Part shown: in pieces, positions 18,541 to 26,211 of the stretch
Layout: each line of letters opens with the position of its first letter
Position numbering within the stretch: position 1 is the first letter of the stretch
DNA from: Paenibacillus uliginis N3/975
GTDB taxonomy: Bacteria; Bacillota; Bacilli; Paenibacillales; Paenibacillaceae
Assembly: GCF_900177425.1 (NCBI RefSeq)
Contig: NZ_LT840184.1
Location: forward strand, 1,577,487-1,641,486
Reading direction: 5' to 3'
Length of the DNA: 64,000 nucleotides
Program-made: the position numbers and the translations under genes
Notes under the pieces: generated by a model
Told to the model about the DNA's origin: nothing
Database searches by the model: none
What the model saw: the letters and a program-made list of their open reading frames with translations, nothing else

Positions 18541-18726
18541 TTTATATACTCTCCTTTGCGTAGCTTACAGCCTAATTTGTTTTTTTATTTTGTAGCTTCA
18601 TGATGTTTACATAGGTTAGACGCAGAGAGATATCAAAAGGACGCAAAAGCTTAAGGAAATATTGTCCTTGAAAACTACTATAAAAACAATAAGTAAGGAA
18701 TTAGGAAGTTATTCGAAAAAAAATTC

Positions 18727-18755
18727 TTGCAATTTTTAAACGAACGGGATATACT
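18727..18755 (+). promoter_or_regulatory. Strong sigma-A-like promoter before tRNA-Leu
   Basis: TTGCAA (18727-18732), 17-base spacer, TATACT (18750-18755). It lies about 95 bases before the tRNA and is the best candidate promoter for it. Confidence 0.6.
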
Positions 18756-18773
18756 CTTAATTACGGTAATTGA

Positions 18774-18802
18774 AACATCCTCTTAAACAAGAGAGTGTTT
18801 TT
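18774..18802 (+). terminator. Small hairpin with T-run between promoter and tRNA
   Basis: AACATCCTCTT (18774-18784) pairs imperfectly with AAGAGAGTGTT (18789-18799), and Ts continue to 18802. A 16-base perfect palindrome TTGATTCCGGAATCAA (18801-18816) follows. The rest of 18541-18850 shows no gene; it includes the promoter region of the Gmad2 gene on the other strand. Confidence 0.4.
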
Positions 18803-18850
18803 GATTCCGGAATCAAATCTTCATCATATTTATGAGGAAGATACATACTT

Positions 18851-18934
<84 letters not shown>

Positions 18935-18946
18935 TAACCTTAACAA

Positions 18947-19330
18947 TGAACGAGCTCTTGAACTTGTCTTTCCGACAATTCAGGGGATTTTTGTATACTC
19001 GGGATTTGCAATGTACTGCTAATGACTTGCGCCGAAGAAATCTTCGAGCTGTAATCGAGATGAGCATAAATGTTTGCGGTAGTGAAATAATGGCTATGCC
19101 CCAGACACTCCTGAATTTCCTTCAAGCTGACACCGTTAGCAAAAAAAAATGCTGGCACAACTATGACGAAGATCATGAAATCGAATCCGTCGCAAGTTAT
19201 GCTTCTTAAGGACGAGCGGATAATGTTGTGTCCATATACCCCAAGTCATGAATTTGAAATAATTGATTAAGAAAACAGAGATCCTGGAATTGACTTTATA
19301 CGTGATAACTTTTACAATAATGAAAATAAT
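18947..19330 (-). pseudogene. Tyrosine recombinase (integrase) C-terminal relic
   Basis: Two minus-strand frames together read as the end of a phage-type tyrosine recombinase. The upstream frame ends RIRFHDLRHSCAS (the HxxR box). The downstream frame continues FANGVSLKEIQECLGHSHYF then TTANIYAHLD (the GH box and probable nucleophile Tyr). The frames are joined across a run of eight A (19141-19148), a likely frameshift. The N-terminal arm-binding and core domains with the first catalytic Arg are absent, so the gene is dead. Its C-terminus points at the tRNA-Leu, as is usual for integrases beside their attachment site. Confidence 0.8.
19290..19318 (+). promoter_or_regulatory. Sigma-A promoter of the resistance operon
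   Basis: TTGACT (19290-19295), 17-base spacer, TACAAT (19313-19318). Transcription should begin near 19325, just before the first leader-peptide ribosome site (AAAGGAG, 19332-19338). Confidence 0.75.
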
Positions 19331-19347
19331 CAAAGGAGCGATAAAAC

Positions 19348-19371
19348 ATGGCCTTTCTACAACTGTATTGA
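19348..19371 (+). CDS. Leader peptide 1, MAFLQLY
   Basis: A seven-codon reading frame (Met-Ala-Phe-Leu-Gln-Leu-Tyr, stop TGA) with an excellent ribosome site AAAGGAG at 19332-19338. Bases 19354-19362 inside it (TTTCTACAA) are exactly complementary to 19442-19450, so ribosome position on this frame can alter folding of the downstream leader, which ends in a terminator at 19485-19516. This is the design of an attenuator peptide sensing ribosome-targeting antibiotics. It shares length, final Tyr and TAT-TGA end with leader peptides at 19533 and 20830. Its function is inferred from architecture. Confidence 0.7.
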   Translation: MAFLQLY

Positions 19372-19373
19372 TT

Positions 19374-19516
19374 CATACACATATTTTAGAAAAATGCACT
19401 CTGGTTGAGGGCATATTTGCTATGTGTATGGGTTAGATATGTTGTAGAAATCTTTTCGTTCTACGGGATATTTATGCCAATTTGAGTACACGGAGCAGCA
19501 GTCTGTGTACTTTTTT
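19374..19516 (+). promoter_or_regulatory. Transcription attenuator before the mef-like gene
   Basis: CATACACATA (19374-19383) pairs perfectly with TATGTGTATG (19421-19430). TTGTAGAAA (19442-19450) can pair either with leader peptide 1 or, through GTAGAA, with TTCTAC (19459-19464). GGCATA (19410-19415) can pair with TATGCC (19473-19478). The terminator is AGTACACGGA (19485-19494) / TCTGTGTACT (19502-19511) plus a T-run to 19516. Mutually exclusive stems ending in a terminator indicate ribosome-controlled attenuation. Confidence 0.7.
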
Positions 19517-19532
19517 ATTTGGAGGGATTTAC

Positions 19533-19556
19533 ATGATGACATTACTTTTTTATTGA
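19533..19556 (+). CDS. Leader peptide 2, MMTLLFY
   Basis: Seven codons (Met-Met-Thr-Leu-Leu-Phe-Tyr, TGA) with ribosome site GGAGGG at 19521-19526, located after the transcription terminator and 70 bases before the mef-like start. Its stop codon overlaps the first strand of a perfect 13-base hairpin. A ribosome stalled on the last codons would cover that strand and free the mef-like ribosome site through alternative pairing. It ends LLFY, as does leader peptide 3. Confidence 0.75.
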   Translation: MMTLLFY

Positions 19557-19622
19557 TACGAGCTTAGCAAGCTAAGCTCGTATCGATGAAGAATCGATAC
19601 GCTAATTTTAGGAGGTATCGAT
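19555..19622 (+). promoter_or_regulatory. Translational attenuator sequestering the mef-like ribosome site
   Basis: Four segments are visible. Segment 1 GATACGAGCTTAG (19555-19567) pairs perfectly with segment 2 CTAAGCTCGTATC (19572-19584). Segment 3 ATCGATAC (19593-19600) pairs perfectly with segment 4 GTATCGAT (19615-19622), enclosing the ribosome site AGGAGG (19610-19615). Segments 2 and 3 can instead pair (CGTATCGAT / ATCGATACG, 9 bases), releasing the site. This is the same logic as the erm(C) leader. Confidence 0.85.
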
Positions 19623-19626
19623 CAAA

Positions 19627-20817
19627 ATGGAAAAACAGAAATGGAAACGAATATTTTTCGCATTATATACAGGTCAATTTTTTTCTTTGCTGAGTAGTGC
19701 TGCTGTTCAGTTCAGCATTATTTGGTGGTTAACAGATACAACCGGTTCACCGCTTGTGTTGGCAGTGGCAGGGATGGCAGGGTTTTTGCCACAAGCGTTG
19801 ATTGGCCCTTTTGCAGGAACAATTGTTGATCGCTATTCTCGTAAAATGATGATGATTTTGGCAGATATGACGGTTGCAATAGGCAGTTTGTTTTTATTTG
19901 TAATGATGTATTTCAACGATTTGAGTAATGTGCTAGTTTTACTCGTCTTAGTTGTTCGCTCACTTGCGACTGCCTTTCATATGCCGGCCATGCAAGCTTC
20001 TGTGCCATTACTTGCGCCTGAAGAGCATATGACAAAGGTGGCAGGCTGGGGACAGATGATCAGTTCGATAACCAATGTTGCAGGACCAGCAGTGGGTATG
20101 GGCTTGCTTGCCGTTAGTTCGCTGGAGTGGGTACTGCTTTTAGATGTTTTAGGTGCTGTTATTGCTTGCAGTATTTTACTGTTTATTCGCATTCCCAGAG
20201 TTTCAAGAACAGAGGAGCAGGGGGCTAACAGTTTTGTAAGGGAAATGAAAGAAGGGTATTACGCCATTGTGAAGCATCCCTTTATTCTAAGGCTAACTAT
20301 CTTAATGACTGCTGTAGCTGTCCTCTATATCCCGGTAGGAACGTATTTTCCACTTATGGTACGGAATCATTTTGAAAAAGGGGTCGTAGAGGCAGGTATT
20401 GTTGAAACTGTCTTTGCAATTGGATTAATTGCTGGAGCTTCGCTTTTAGGTACATTAGGAGATCGTTTTAATAAAATCAAAACGATGGCAGCCGGTATGA
20501 TGTTGATGGGAATTGCTATATTCATTTCAGGTGTACTCCCGCCGTCAACCTTTTATGTATTTGTTGTCCTAAGTGGCTTAGTTGGTTTATCCGGCCCGTT
20601 ATTTTCGGCTCCATTCTACGCTTATATTCAAACAGAAATTGAACCGCATTTACTTGGGCGAGTGTTTAGTTTTATTACAAGTCTTTCGTTGCTTGCAACG
20701 CCTATTGGGTTAGGTTTGGCCGGAGTATTCACGGAATTAACCAATGTAGCACTATTATTTACGTTGGCAGGTTTTCTGATTATTTTGAATGCAATACTGA
20801 CTATGAGAGTGAAATAG
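19627..20817 (+). CDS. MFS drug efflux protein, Mef-like (macrolide efflux type)
   Basis: 396 residues with about twelve membrane helices. The N-terminal half carries MFS motif A as GPFAGTIVDRYSRKMMMI near residues 59-76. The start (LYTGQFFSLLSSAAVQFSIIWWL) and overall length match the Mef/drug:H+ antiporter-3 group that exports macrolides. The product would pump drug out of the cell in exchange for protons. ATG 19627 is preceded by AGGAGG held in an attenuator hairpin. The gene is followed at once by another leader peptide and an ABC-F gene, the same pairing as mef(A)-msr(D). The Mef-like class is likely; the actual drug range cannot be read from sequence. Confidence 0.78.
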   Translation: MEKQKWKRIFFALYTGQFFSLLSSAAVQFSIIWWLTDTTGSPLVLAVAGMAGFLPQALIGPFAGTIVDRYSRKMMMILADMTVAIGSLFLFVMMYFNDLSNVLVLLVLVVRSLATAFHMPAMQASVPLLAPEEHMTKVAGWGQMISSITNVAGPAVGMGLLAVSSLEWVLLLDVLGAVIACSILLFIRIPRVSRTEEQGANSFVREMKEGYYAIVKHPFILRLTILMTAVAVLYIPVGTYFPLMVRNHFEKGVVEAGIVETVFAIGLIAGASLLGTLGDRFNKIKTMAAGMMLMGIAIFISGVLPPSTFYVFVVLSGLVGLSGPLFSAPFYAYIQTEIEPHLLGRVFSFITSLSLLATPIGLGLAGVFTELTNVALLFTLAGFLIILNAILTMRVK

Positions 20818-20829
20818 GAGGAAAGAAAC

Positions 20830-20853
20830 ATGCAATTTTTATTATTCTATTGA
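20830..20853 (+). CDS. Leader peptide 3, MQFLLFY
   Basis: Seven codons (Met-Gln-Phe-Leu-Leu-Phe-Tyr, TGA) whose ribosome site AGGAGG (20816-20821) overlaps the stop of the mef-like gene, coupling it to the upstream message. It ends LLFY like leader peptide 2, and its TGA begins the first strand of the attenuator hairpin that controls the ABC-F gene. Confidence 0.75.
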   Translation: MQFLLFY

Positions 20854-20922
20854 TACGGGCTTGAATTATAAGCTCGTATCGGTCTTAGCTATCGGTACGA
20901 AATTACGAATTTCGGAGGTAGC
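20852..20922 (+). promoter_or_regulatory. Translational attenuator before the ABC-F gene
   Basis: GATACGGGCTT (20852-20862) pairs with AAGCTCGTATC (20870-20880; one G-U). CGTATCGGT can instead pair with ATCGGTACG (20891-20899; G-U pairs allowed). CGAAAT / ATTTCG and GCTA / TAGC enclose the ribosome site GGAGG (20914-20918). The segment order is the same as in the attenuator before the mef-like gene, though the sequence has diverged, so the two are probably paralogous. Confidence 0.75.
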
Positions 20923-20926
20923 GAAC

Positions 20927-22390
20927 ATGGAACAAATCTGTTTTGAATTAGAGAATATTGAAGTGACCTATTTAGATAAAGAAGTGTTGAACATTGAGCG
21001 ATTGGCTGTACATCAATTTGACCGGATCGGCATTGTCGGGAAAAACGGCGCGGGGAAAAGTACCATGCTGAGATTATTGGCCGGGGAAATTGAGCCTACC
21101 AAGGGGAGAGTGAAGTCGCATGTGGAGAGTACCTATTTTAAACAAATCGAAGCTCCCACGGTGATCGAAGTGGACCCCGCCTTGATAGGCAGACTGTCGG
21201 TGCCGACCGAATCACCTCAGTTGAGCGGTGGTGAGCAGACCCGGCTGAAGCTAGCAGGGTTATTCACCCATTATCACGAGGCGTTGCTTATTGATGAACC
21301 GACGACTCATTTGGACAGGGAAGGCATCGACTTTCTGCTGGACCAATTACGGTACTATTACGGCGTACTGATCATGATTAGCCATGATCGTGATGTGCTG
21401 GATGAGTTGGTGACGACCATTTGGGAAGTGGCAGATGGAAAGGTCAAGGTGTATAACGGGAATTATAGCGATTACGCCGAACAAAAGCTCTTGGAACGAT
21501 CTCAGCAGATGCAAGAGCATGAGCAGTACGTGAAAGAAAAAAGCCGTTTGGAAAAAGCCGCTCAGGAAAAAATGAAAAAAGCTGAAAAAATTGCCCAGGG
21601 CGCAGGCCTGTCGAGACGAGAAGTGAACGCCAAACCCAATCGGATGTCCGAGACGAAATCGAAAGGGACGAGTCAAAAGGCGATGCATCGTGTGGCCAAG
21701 GCCATTGAACAGCGGATGGAGCAACTACAGGAAGTCGAGGCAGTGCAAGAGGAACGGCCTATTGTATTTCGGCAGGTGGAGGTATTGAAACTTCATAACA
21801 AGTTCCCGGTAATGGCGGATCGGCTCACGCTCCAGGTGGAGGGCAAACGGCTGCTGGATGAAGTCAACTTCCAATTTCCGCTTGGACAGAAAATTGCCAT
21901 TACTGGGGCAAACGGATCGGGCAAGAGTACCTTGCTTCATCATATTGCCTCCAACGGGAAAGGGATTATCCTTTCTCCCAAAGTGCAGATCGGGTATTTT
22001 CAGCAATTGAGCTATCAAGTGGCAACCGACGAAACGGTCTTTCAATTTGTGAAAAAGCGATCGGAATATGATGAAGGGTTTCTGCGCAGTGTCCTGCACG
22101 CAATGCAATTTGACGGTACGGATATTCAGAAAAAAGTGAAATCACTGAGCGGCGGCGAAATGATCCGCCTTCAGCTTTGCCAGTTGTTTTTAGGCGAATA
22201 CAACCTGCTGCTGCTTGATGAACCAACGAACTTTTTAGATATTCGTGCGATTGAGGCATTGGAGCATTTTATTCATGCGTATGAAGGAACCATCATTTTT
22301 GTTTCTCATGACCAGAGCTTCATTCTAGAAGTGGCGGACATTTGTTACAAGATTGAACGAAAAAAAATGGTGAAAGTCTCTTTAGATTAA
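20927..22390 (+). CDS. ABC-F ribosomal protection protein, Msr-like
   Basis: 487 residues, the same length as Msr(D). It is cytoplasmic with two ATPase domains and no membrane segment. Walker A motifs are GKNGAGKST (38-46) and GANGSGKST in the second half; signatures are LSGGEQTR and LSGGEMIR; Walker B motifs are LLIDEPTTHLD and LLLDEPTNFLD. The charged interdomain linker (about 180-280, rich in Lys/Glu) is the part that reaches the peptidyl-transferase centre and displaces antibiotics. Start ATG 20927 follows GGAGG held in an attenuator. The operon with a Mef-like pump matches the mef/msr arrangement, so macrolide and possibly lincosamide/streptogramin/pleuromutilin protection is likely. Drug range is inference. 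Confidence 0.85.
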   Translation: MEQICFELENIEVTYLDKEVLNIERLAVHQFDRIGIVGKNGAGKSTMLRLLAGEIEPTKGRVKSHVESTYFKQIEAPTVIEVDPALIGRLSVPTESPQLSGGEQTRLKLAGLFTHYHEALLIDEPTTHLDREGIDFLLDQLRYYYGVLIMISHDRDVLDELVTTIWEVADGKVKVYNGNYSDYAEQKLLERSQQMQEHEQYVKEKSRLEKAAQEKMKKAEKIAQGAGLSRREVNAKPNRMSETKSKGTSQKAMHRVAKAIEQRMEQLQEVEAVQEERPIVFRQVEVLKLHNKFPVMADRLTLQVEGKRLLDEVNFQFPLGQKIAITGANGSGKSTLLHHIASNGKGIILSPKVQIGYFQQLSYQVATDETVFQFVKKRSEYDEGFLRSVLHAMQFDGTDIQKKVKSLSGGEMIRLQLCQLFLGEYNLLLLDEPTNFLDIRAIEALEHFIHAYEGTIIFVSHDQSFILEVADICYKIERKKMVKVSLD

Positions 22391-22461
22391 CCCGGAAAAG
22401 TGCTAAAAGCCGCAGGTGCCTATGCACAAACTCTCGTTTTTTAACAGTAAGTATCAAATAA

Positions 22462-22510
22462 AGCCTACCTACTCGAAGCGTATAGTACTTAGAGCCGGTA
22501 GGCTGTTTTT
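22462..22510 (+). terminator. Terminator of the resistance operon
   Basis: AGCCTACC (22462-22469) pairs with GGTAGGCT (22497-22504), followed by GTTTTT. Confidence 0.75.
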
Positions 22511-22563
22511 CTGCTATCGATAGGCTCTTTGTTTGCCATGTCCGTTAATGGCCCGAGATCAGC

Positions 22564-22690
22564 CTAAGATTTTTTCTTAGTTTGCGCCTTATTTCTCGTC
22601 TTTGCCGCAGCATTGATGGTTAGTAAGCCGAGGAAGGGTTCGTATCGATGATGATGTAGTCATAGTTGGCTTTCATCCATGGATCCTGGG
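22564..22690 (-). pseudogene. Remnant of a ParA/Soj-type partition ATPase
   Basis: On the minus strand one frame reads MKANYDYIIIDTNPS, and after a one-base shift GLLTINAAAKTRNK then a short basic tail and stop. YDYIIIDTNPSLGLLTIN is the Walker A'/B-region pattern of ParA proteins. Only about 40 codons remain, with a frameshift and no start, so it is a broken piece, probably from a plasmid or conjugative element. The rest of 22391-22779 holds the operon terminator and the upstream region of the AraC gene. Confidence 0.45.
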
Positions 22691-22779
22691 GGCTTTTATT
22701 TATATACTTGCTATATGAGAACTGTACAGTTTTTTATTGAAGACGCAACATCGATCAGTTTTATCGCAGAGGGAGGCAG

Positions 22780-23778
22780 ATGATAATAGCCGGCGGTTAC
22801 GATAAACACATATTTTACGGTAATAGTATTGAGATACATAGGCAGGATGAAGAGTGTACGATATTTAAGATGAAGGATGATAGCGGTACAGGCGTCATGA
22901 CGAGCTACGATGTGTTTCCCGGCACTAAGCTCATGTATAATGATTTTCAAATGAAAAGCTGTTTTTCCGAGTTCCGGCCGAATGCACAGATGCTTACGAT
23001 TAATCATTGTCGTGAAGGTCGGATTGAATGTGAAGTTCAAAATGGTTCTTATATGTACCTAGATGAAGGAGATTTGCAAATCAGCACGAAAAATCATCCT
23101 GATCAGACGTTTGGATTTCCGCTGAATGAATATAGAGGCATTACTATCGGTATTTATCTGGATGAAGCCATGAAAGCATCTGCTTCTATATTTGAACCAT
23201 TTTCAGTCGATCTGCGTTTGCTGTGTGCAAAGTTTTGCAATGAAGACCGCTCATTTCTAATGCGAACTACAGAACCGATCCGACAAATTTTCACAGAGTT
23301 GTATGCTGTTCCAGAACTGATCCGAATTCCGTATTTTAGAATTAAAATTATAGAGCTGCTGCTCATTTTAAGTGCCGTAGACGTTTCCGAAGATGGGGAA
23401 AGCCGCCCCTATTTTCCTAAAAAGCAAGTGGAGACGGTGAAAGTGATTATGGAATATATTCGTAAGCATTTGGATCGGCATATGACATTGCAAGACTTAT
23501 CAAGTCGATTTAATATTTCGCAAACGGCGATGAAACTGTGCTTCAAGGCTATTTACGGGCAATCCATCTATGCTTACTTACGAAAGTACAGAATGGAAAG
23601 GGCTGCCTATTTACTGAGACACAGCGACGATACTATAACGATCATCGCAGGAAAGGTCGGCTATAGCAATCCGAGCAAGTTTGCAGCGGCATTTAAAGAG
23701 ATTAAAGGGATGACACCAGCCATGTATCAGAAAGACGTTGTCCGAATGGAGCATACTCAGACGGATTGGAGCGGTTAA
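22780..23778 (+). CDS. AraC-family regulator, likely of the iron-uptake operon
   Basis: 332 residues. The N-terminal 200 residues form a sensor part of the kind seen in siderophore-linked AraC regulators (GDLQISTKNHPDQTFGFPLNEYRGI). The C-terminal 100 residues are the paired HTH domain: MTLQDLSSRFNISQTAMKLC and ITIIAGKVGYSNPSKFAAAF, ending with the family motif MTPAMYQ. It ends in its own terminator and stands right before a Fur-boxed transport operon on the same strand. By analogy with YbtA and Btr it probably activates that operon when the imported chelate or metal is present; the ligand is unknown. Confidence 0.8.
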   Translation: MIIAGGYDKHIFYGNSIEIHRQDEECTIFKMKDDSGTGVMTSYDVFPGTKLMYNDFQMKSCFSEFRPNAQMLTINHCREGRIECEVQNGSYMYLDEGDLQISTKNHPDQTFGFPLNEYRGITIGIYLDEAMKASASIFEPFSVDLRLLCAKFCNEDRSFLMRTTEPIRQIFTELYAVPELIRIPYFRIKIIELLLILSAVDVSEDGESRPYFPKKQVETVKVIMEYIRKHLDRHMTLQDLSSRFNISQTAMKLCFKAIYGQSIYAYLRKYRMERAAYLLRHSDDTITIIAGKVGYSNPSKFAAAFKEIKGMTPAMYQKDVVRMEHTQTDWSG

Positions 23779-23792
23779 ACCGCTCTTTTTTT
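23769..23792 (+). terminator. Terminator overlapping the AraC stop codon
   Basis: GAGCGGTT (23769-23776) pairs with AACCGCTC (23778-23785), followed by a run of seven Ts. The stop codon lies inside the stem, so the regulator is transcribed alone. Confidence 0.85.
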
Positions 23793-23815
23793 ATTTATGA
23801 TATTAACTATGTAAA

Positions 23816-23830
23816 TGATATTGATTATCA
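23816..23830 (+). promoter_or_regulatory. Fur box
   Basis: TGATATTGATTATCA matches the 7-1-7 Fur consensus TGATAATNATTATCA with one mismatch. It directly precedes the ECF-transporter operon (start at 23855), so that operon is predicted to be repressed by iron-loaded Fur. Confidence 0.75.
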
Positions 23831-23854
23831 ATGAGAAAAAGGATGGTGGACGGC

Positions 23855-24466
23855 ATGGAGAAAGATCTGGCTTATAGCAAGCTTGTACAGCGCAGGAGGG
23901 CTGTTTGGAATACAAAGGATATTTTGATCACAGGAATGATTGGCGTTGTGTTTGCTTTTGTTTTGCTTGCCGTGACGTTTGCTTATTTCCCGCTAGCTGC
24001 CATATTAGGTCCGGCGTATTCGAGAATAACGGACGGGATTTTTATGATTCCCGGTCTCATGGCTCTTTATCTCATTCGAAAACCTGGTGCTGCTTTCATT
24101 TCGATGACGATTGGCGGCCTTGTCATGCTGCCATTTTCACCCTATGGTTTAATCGGAATTGTATGGGCAGCCCTGGCCGGGGTTGAGTGTGAAGTTCCTT
24201 TTTTAGCGGTACTGTATAGAAAATATTCAACTCTGTTTTTGATGATAAGCGGCTCGGTCGCCACCATTTTAAGCACTCTTCTTGAATACCCCTTATACGG
24301 TCATGCGGCATTATCGATTGGAGTTCAAATCACCATGCTCGTGGTGAGTGCCTTAGGCGGAGCGATCGGTGGAATATTGTCCAAATTGTTGGCAGAGTCG
24401 ATGTTGAAATTAGGTTTGTTAGCAGATTATCGCAGATCATCATTAGATCATACTTACAGGAAGTGA
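23855..24466 (+). CDS. ECF transporter substrate-specific component (MptD-like)
   Basis: About 203 residues with five or six hydrophobic helices (GMIGVVFAFVLLAVTFAYFP, GIFMIPGLMALYLIRKPGAA). This is the pattern of the MptD/YkoE-like S-components that bind a small nutrient for energy-coupling factor uptake. I prefer ATG 23855, five bases after GGTGG, over ATG 23831, which overlaps the Fur box. It overlaps the following ATPase gene, and the four downstream genes are closely packed, so one transcript is likely. The Fur box points to iron, haem or a siderophore; the true ligand is not visible. Confidence 0.72.
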   Translation: MEKDLAYSKLVQRRRAVWNTKDILITGMIGVVFAFVLLAVTFAYFPLAAILGPAYSRITDGIFMIPGLMALYLIRKPGAAFISMTIGGLVMLPFSPYGLIGIVWAALAGVECEVPFLAVLYRKYSTLFLMISGSVATILSTLLEYPLYGHAALSIGVQITMLVVSALGGAIGGILSKLLAESMLKLGLLADYRRSSLDHTYRK

Positions 24467-24471
24467 AACTC

Positions 24472-26211
24472 ATGATTGAAATGCACGATGTTCGCTTTAC
24501 TTATGCGGGAACAATCAAGCCTGTACTGGACGGCATAGATGTAATGATCGGCAATAATGAAACGGTTTTGCTGCTTGGTGCTTCCGGAGCGGGGAAAAGC
24601 TCGCTCGTGCTCTGTTTGAATGGCTTGATTCCTAATAGTATTTATGGGGAATTCAGCGGAGTCGTCCGAGTGGGAGGGAAAGATACATCGATAACGCCGA
24701 TTGCGGAACTGGCAAGACAAGTCGGCATTGTTTTTCAGGATCCGGAAGCACAACTGGTCACCATGAAAGTGGAAGATGAGATCGCTTTTGGTATGGAAAA
24801 TTTATGCCTGGATCCCAGCGAAATGGAGCGGAGAATCGAGGCGGCGTTACAGCAAACCGGTTTGTCGGAATTCAGGCAATGGCAGATCGACAAGCTTTCC
24901 GGAGGACAAAAACAACGGCTCGCTCTGGCCTCTGTATTATGTATGCAGCCGCGAATTCTCGTCCTGGATGAACCGACGGCAAATCTTGATCCAGAGGGCA
25001 CGAGGGAATTGTTTGCCGTTCTGCGAAATCTTCGAAAGAGCGGCAATTATACGATTATCATGATCGAACATAAGCTTGACGATGTAATGGATATAGCGGA
25101 TCGTGTCCTGGTCCTCGGAAAAAATGGAAGGATCATAGCTGATGGTCATCCTCGTAAAGTTTTTTATCACAAGTACGATGAATTAATACAAGAAGGCGTT
25201 TGGCTGCCATATAGCGTTAAATTCACCCATGAGTTAAGGAAACGGGGGATTGCCGTAGCCGAAAGTCCGCTTACCGTAAAAGAAACCATAAGCATGCTGG
25301 AAAGGATCCGCTTGACAGGCGAGACAGAGGAGCTTGCGCTCCAAGCTGCGACAGGAAGTGTCTCTAGTAGGATTGCTGAAGCTGCTAACCATACAGATAC
25401 AGCGCATATCTTTGCGGAAGACATGCAGCCCGGCCTGGCAGCAGCGGAAAAGGAGCTTGCCATTGAAATCCGGCCGGCTGAATTCAAACGCAAGAATGAA
25501 TGCATCTTGCAGCCCATGCATTTGTGTGTGCCCAAGGGTGACTTTCTGGCCATTGTTGGAAAGAACGGAGCGGGCAAGTCGACTCTGGCGCGCTACATGA
25601 TCAAGCTGCAACAGGCGGGTAAAGGGGTCATCTATTTGCACGGACGCGATCTTGTGGAATGGTCTGTACATAACATAACGAAAGAGATTGGATATGTCTT
25701 TCAAAATCCTGAACATCAATTTGTCACGAATCGAGTGTTCGACGAACTGGCCTTTGGACTGAAAGGTATGCAGCTGTCTCCAGATGAAATTTACTCACGA
25801 GTTGAACAGATGCTGGATCGATTTGGGCTTAAGAAATATATCGACGCCAATCCATTTCAATTAAGTCATGGCGAGAAACGGCGTTTAAGCACAGCTTCCA
25901 TGCTCATTACCGGGCAAAGACTGCTAATTTTGGATGAACCAACATTCGGACAAGATGGGCGCAATGCACATCAGCTTATGCAACTGATGAAGGAATTACA
26001 AGAGACGGGCCATACCATCATCATCATCTCGCATGATATGGGCTTGATTGCTGAATATGCCGATCACGCAGTAGTTTTGAAGACAGGCAGGCTAATCTTC
26101 CACGGAACGGTACAAGCATTGTTTGACCGGAAGGAGTTGCTTGTCGAAGCAGGCCTGAACTTGCCGCCATCTGTGGAAATCGAACGGCAATTTCGGGCGG
26201 TATCTGTATGA
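24472..26211 (+). CDS. ECF transporter ATPase with two fused ATP-binding cassettes
   Basis: 579 residues, equivalent to EcfA and EcfA' in one chain. Cassette 1 (about 1-240) has GASGAGKSS, LSGGQKQR and ILVLDEPTANLDPEG. Cassette 2 (about 300-570) has GKNGAGKST, LSHGEKRR and LLILDEPTFGQD. Start ATG 24472 has AGGAAG eight bases upstream; GTG 24463 is too close to it. The last bases overlap the EcfT gene (ATGA). It powers uptake through the EcfT subunit and the S-component encoded just upstream. The second signature (LSHGE) deviates from LSGGQ as is common in fused CbiO-like proteins. Confidence 0.88.
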   Translation: MIEMHDVRFTYAGTIKPVLDGIDVMIGNNETVLLLGASGAGKSSLVLCLNGLIPNSIYGEFSGVVRVGGKDTSITPIAELARQVGIVFQDPEAQLVTMKVEDEIAFGMENLCLDPSEMERRIEAALQQTGLSEFRQWQIDKLSGGQKQRLALASVLCMQPRILVLDEPTANLDPEGTRELFAVLRNLRKSGNYTIIMIEHKLDDVMDIADRVLVLGKNGRIIADGHPRKVFYHKYDELIQEGVWLPYSVKFTHELRKRGIAVAESPLTVKETISMLERIRLTGETEELALQAATGSVSSRIAEAANHTDTAHIFAEDMQPGLAAAEKELAIEIRPAEFKRKNECILQPMHLCVPKGDFLAIVGKNGAGKSTLARYMIKLQQAGKGVIYLHGRDLVEWSVHNITKEIGYVFQNPEHQFVTNRVFDELAFGLKGMQLSPDEIYSRVEQMLDRFGLKKYIDANPFQLSHGEKRRLSTASMLITGQRLLILDEPTFGQDGRNAHQLMQLMKELQETGHTIIIISHDMGLIAEYADHAVVLKTGRLIFHGTVQALFDRKELLVEAGLNLPPSVEIERQFRAVSV

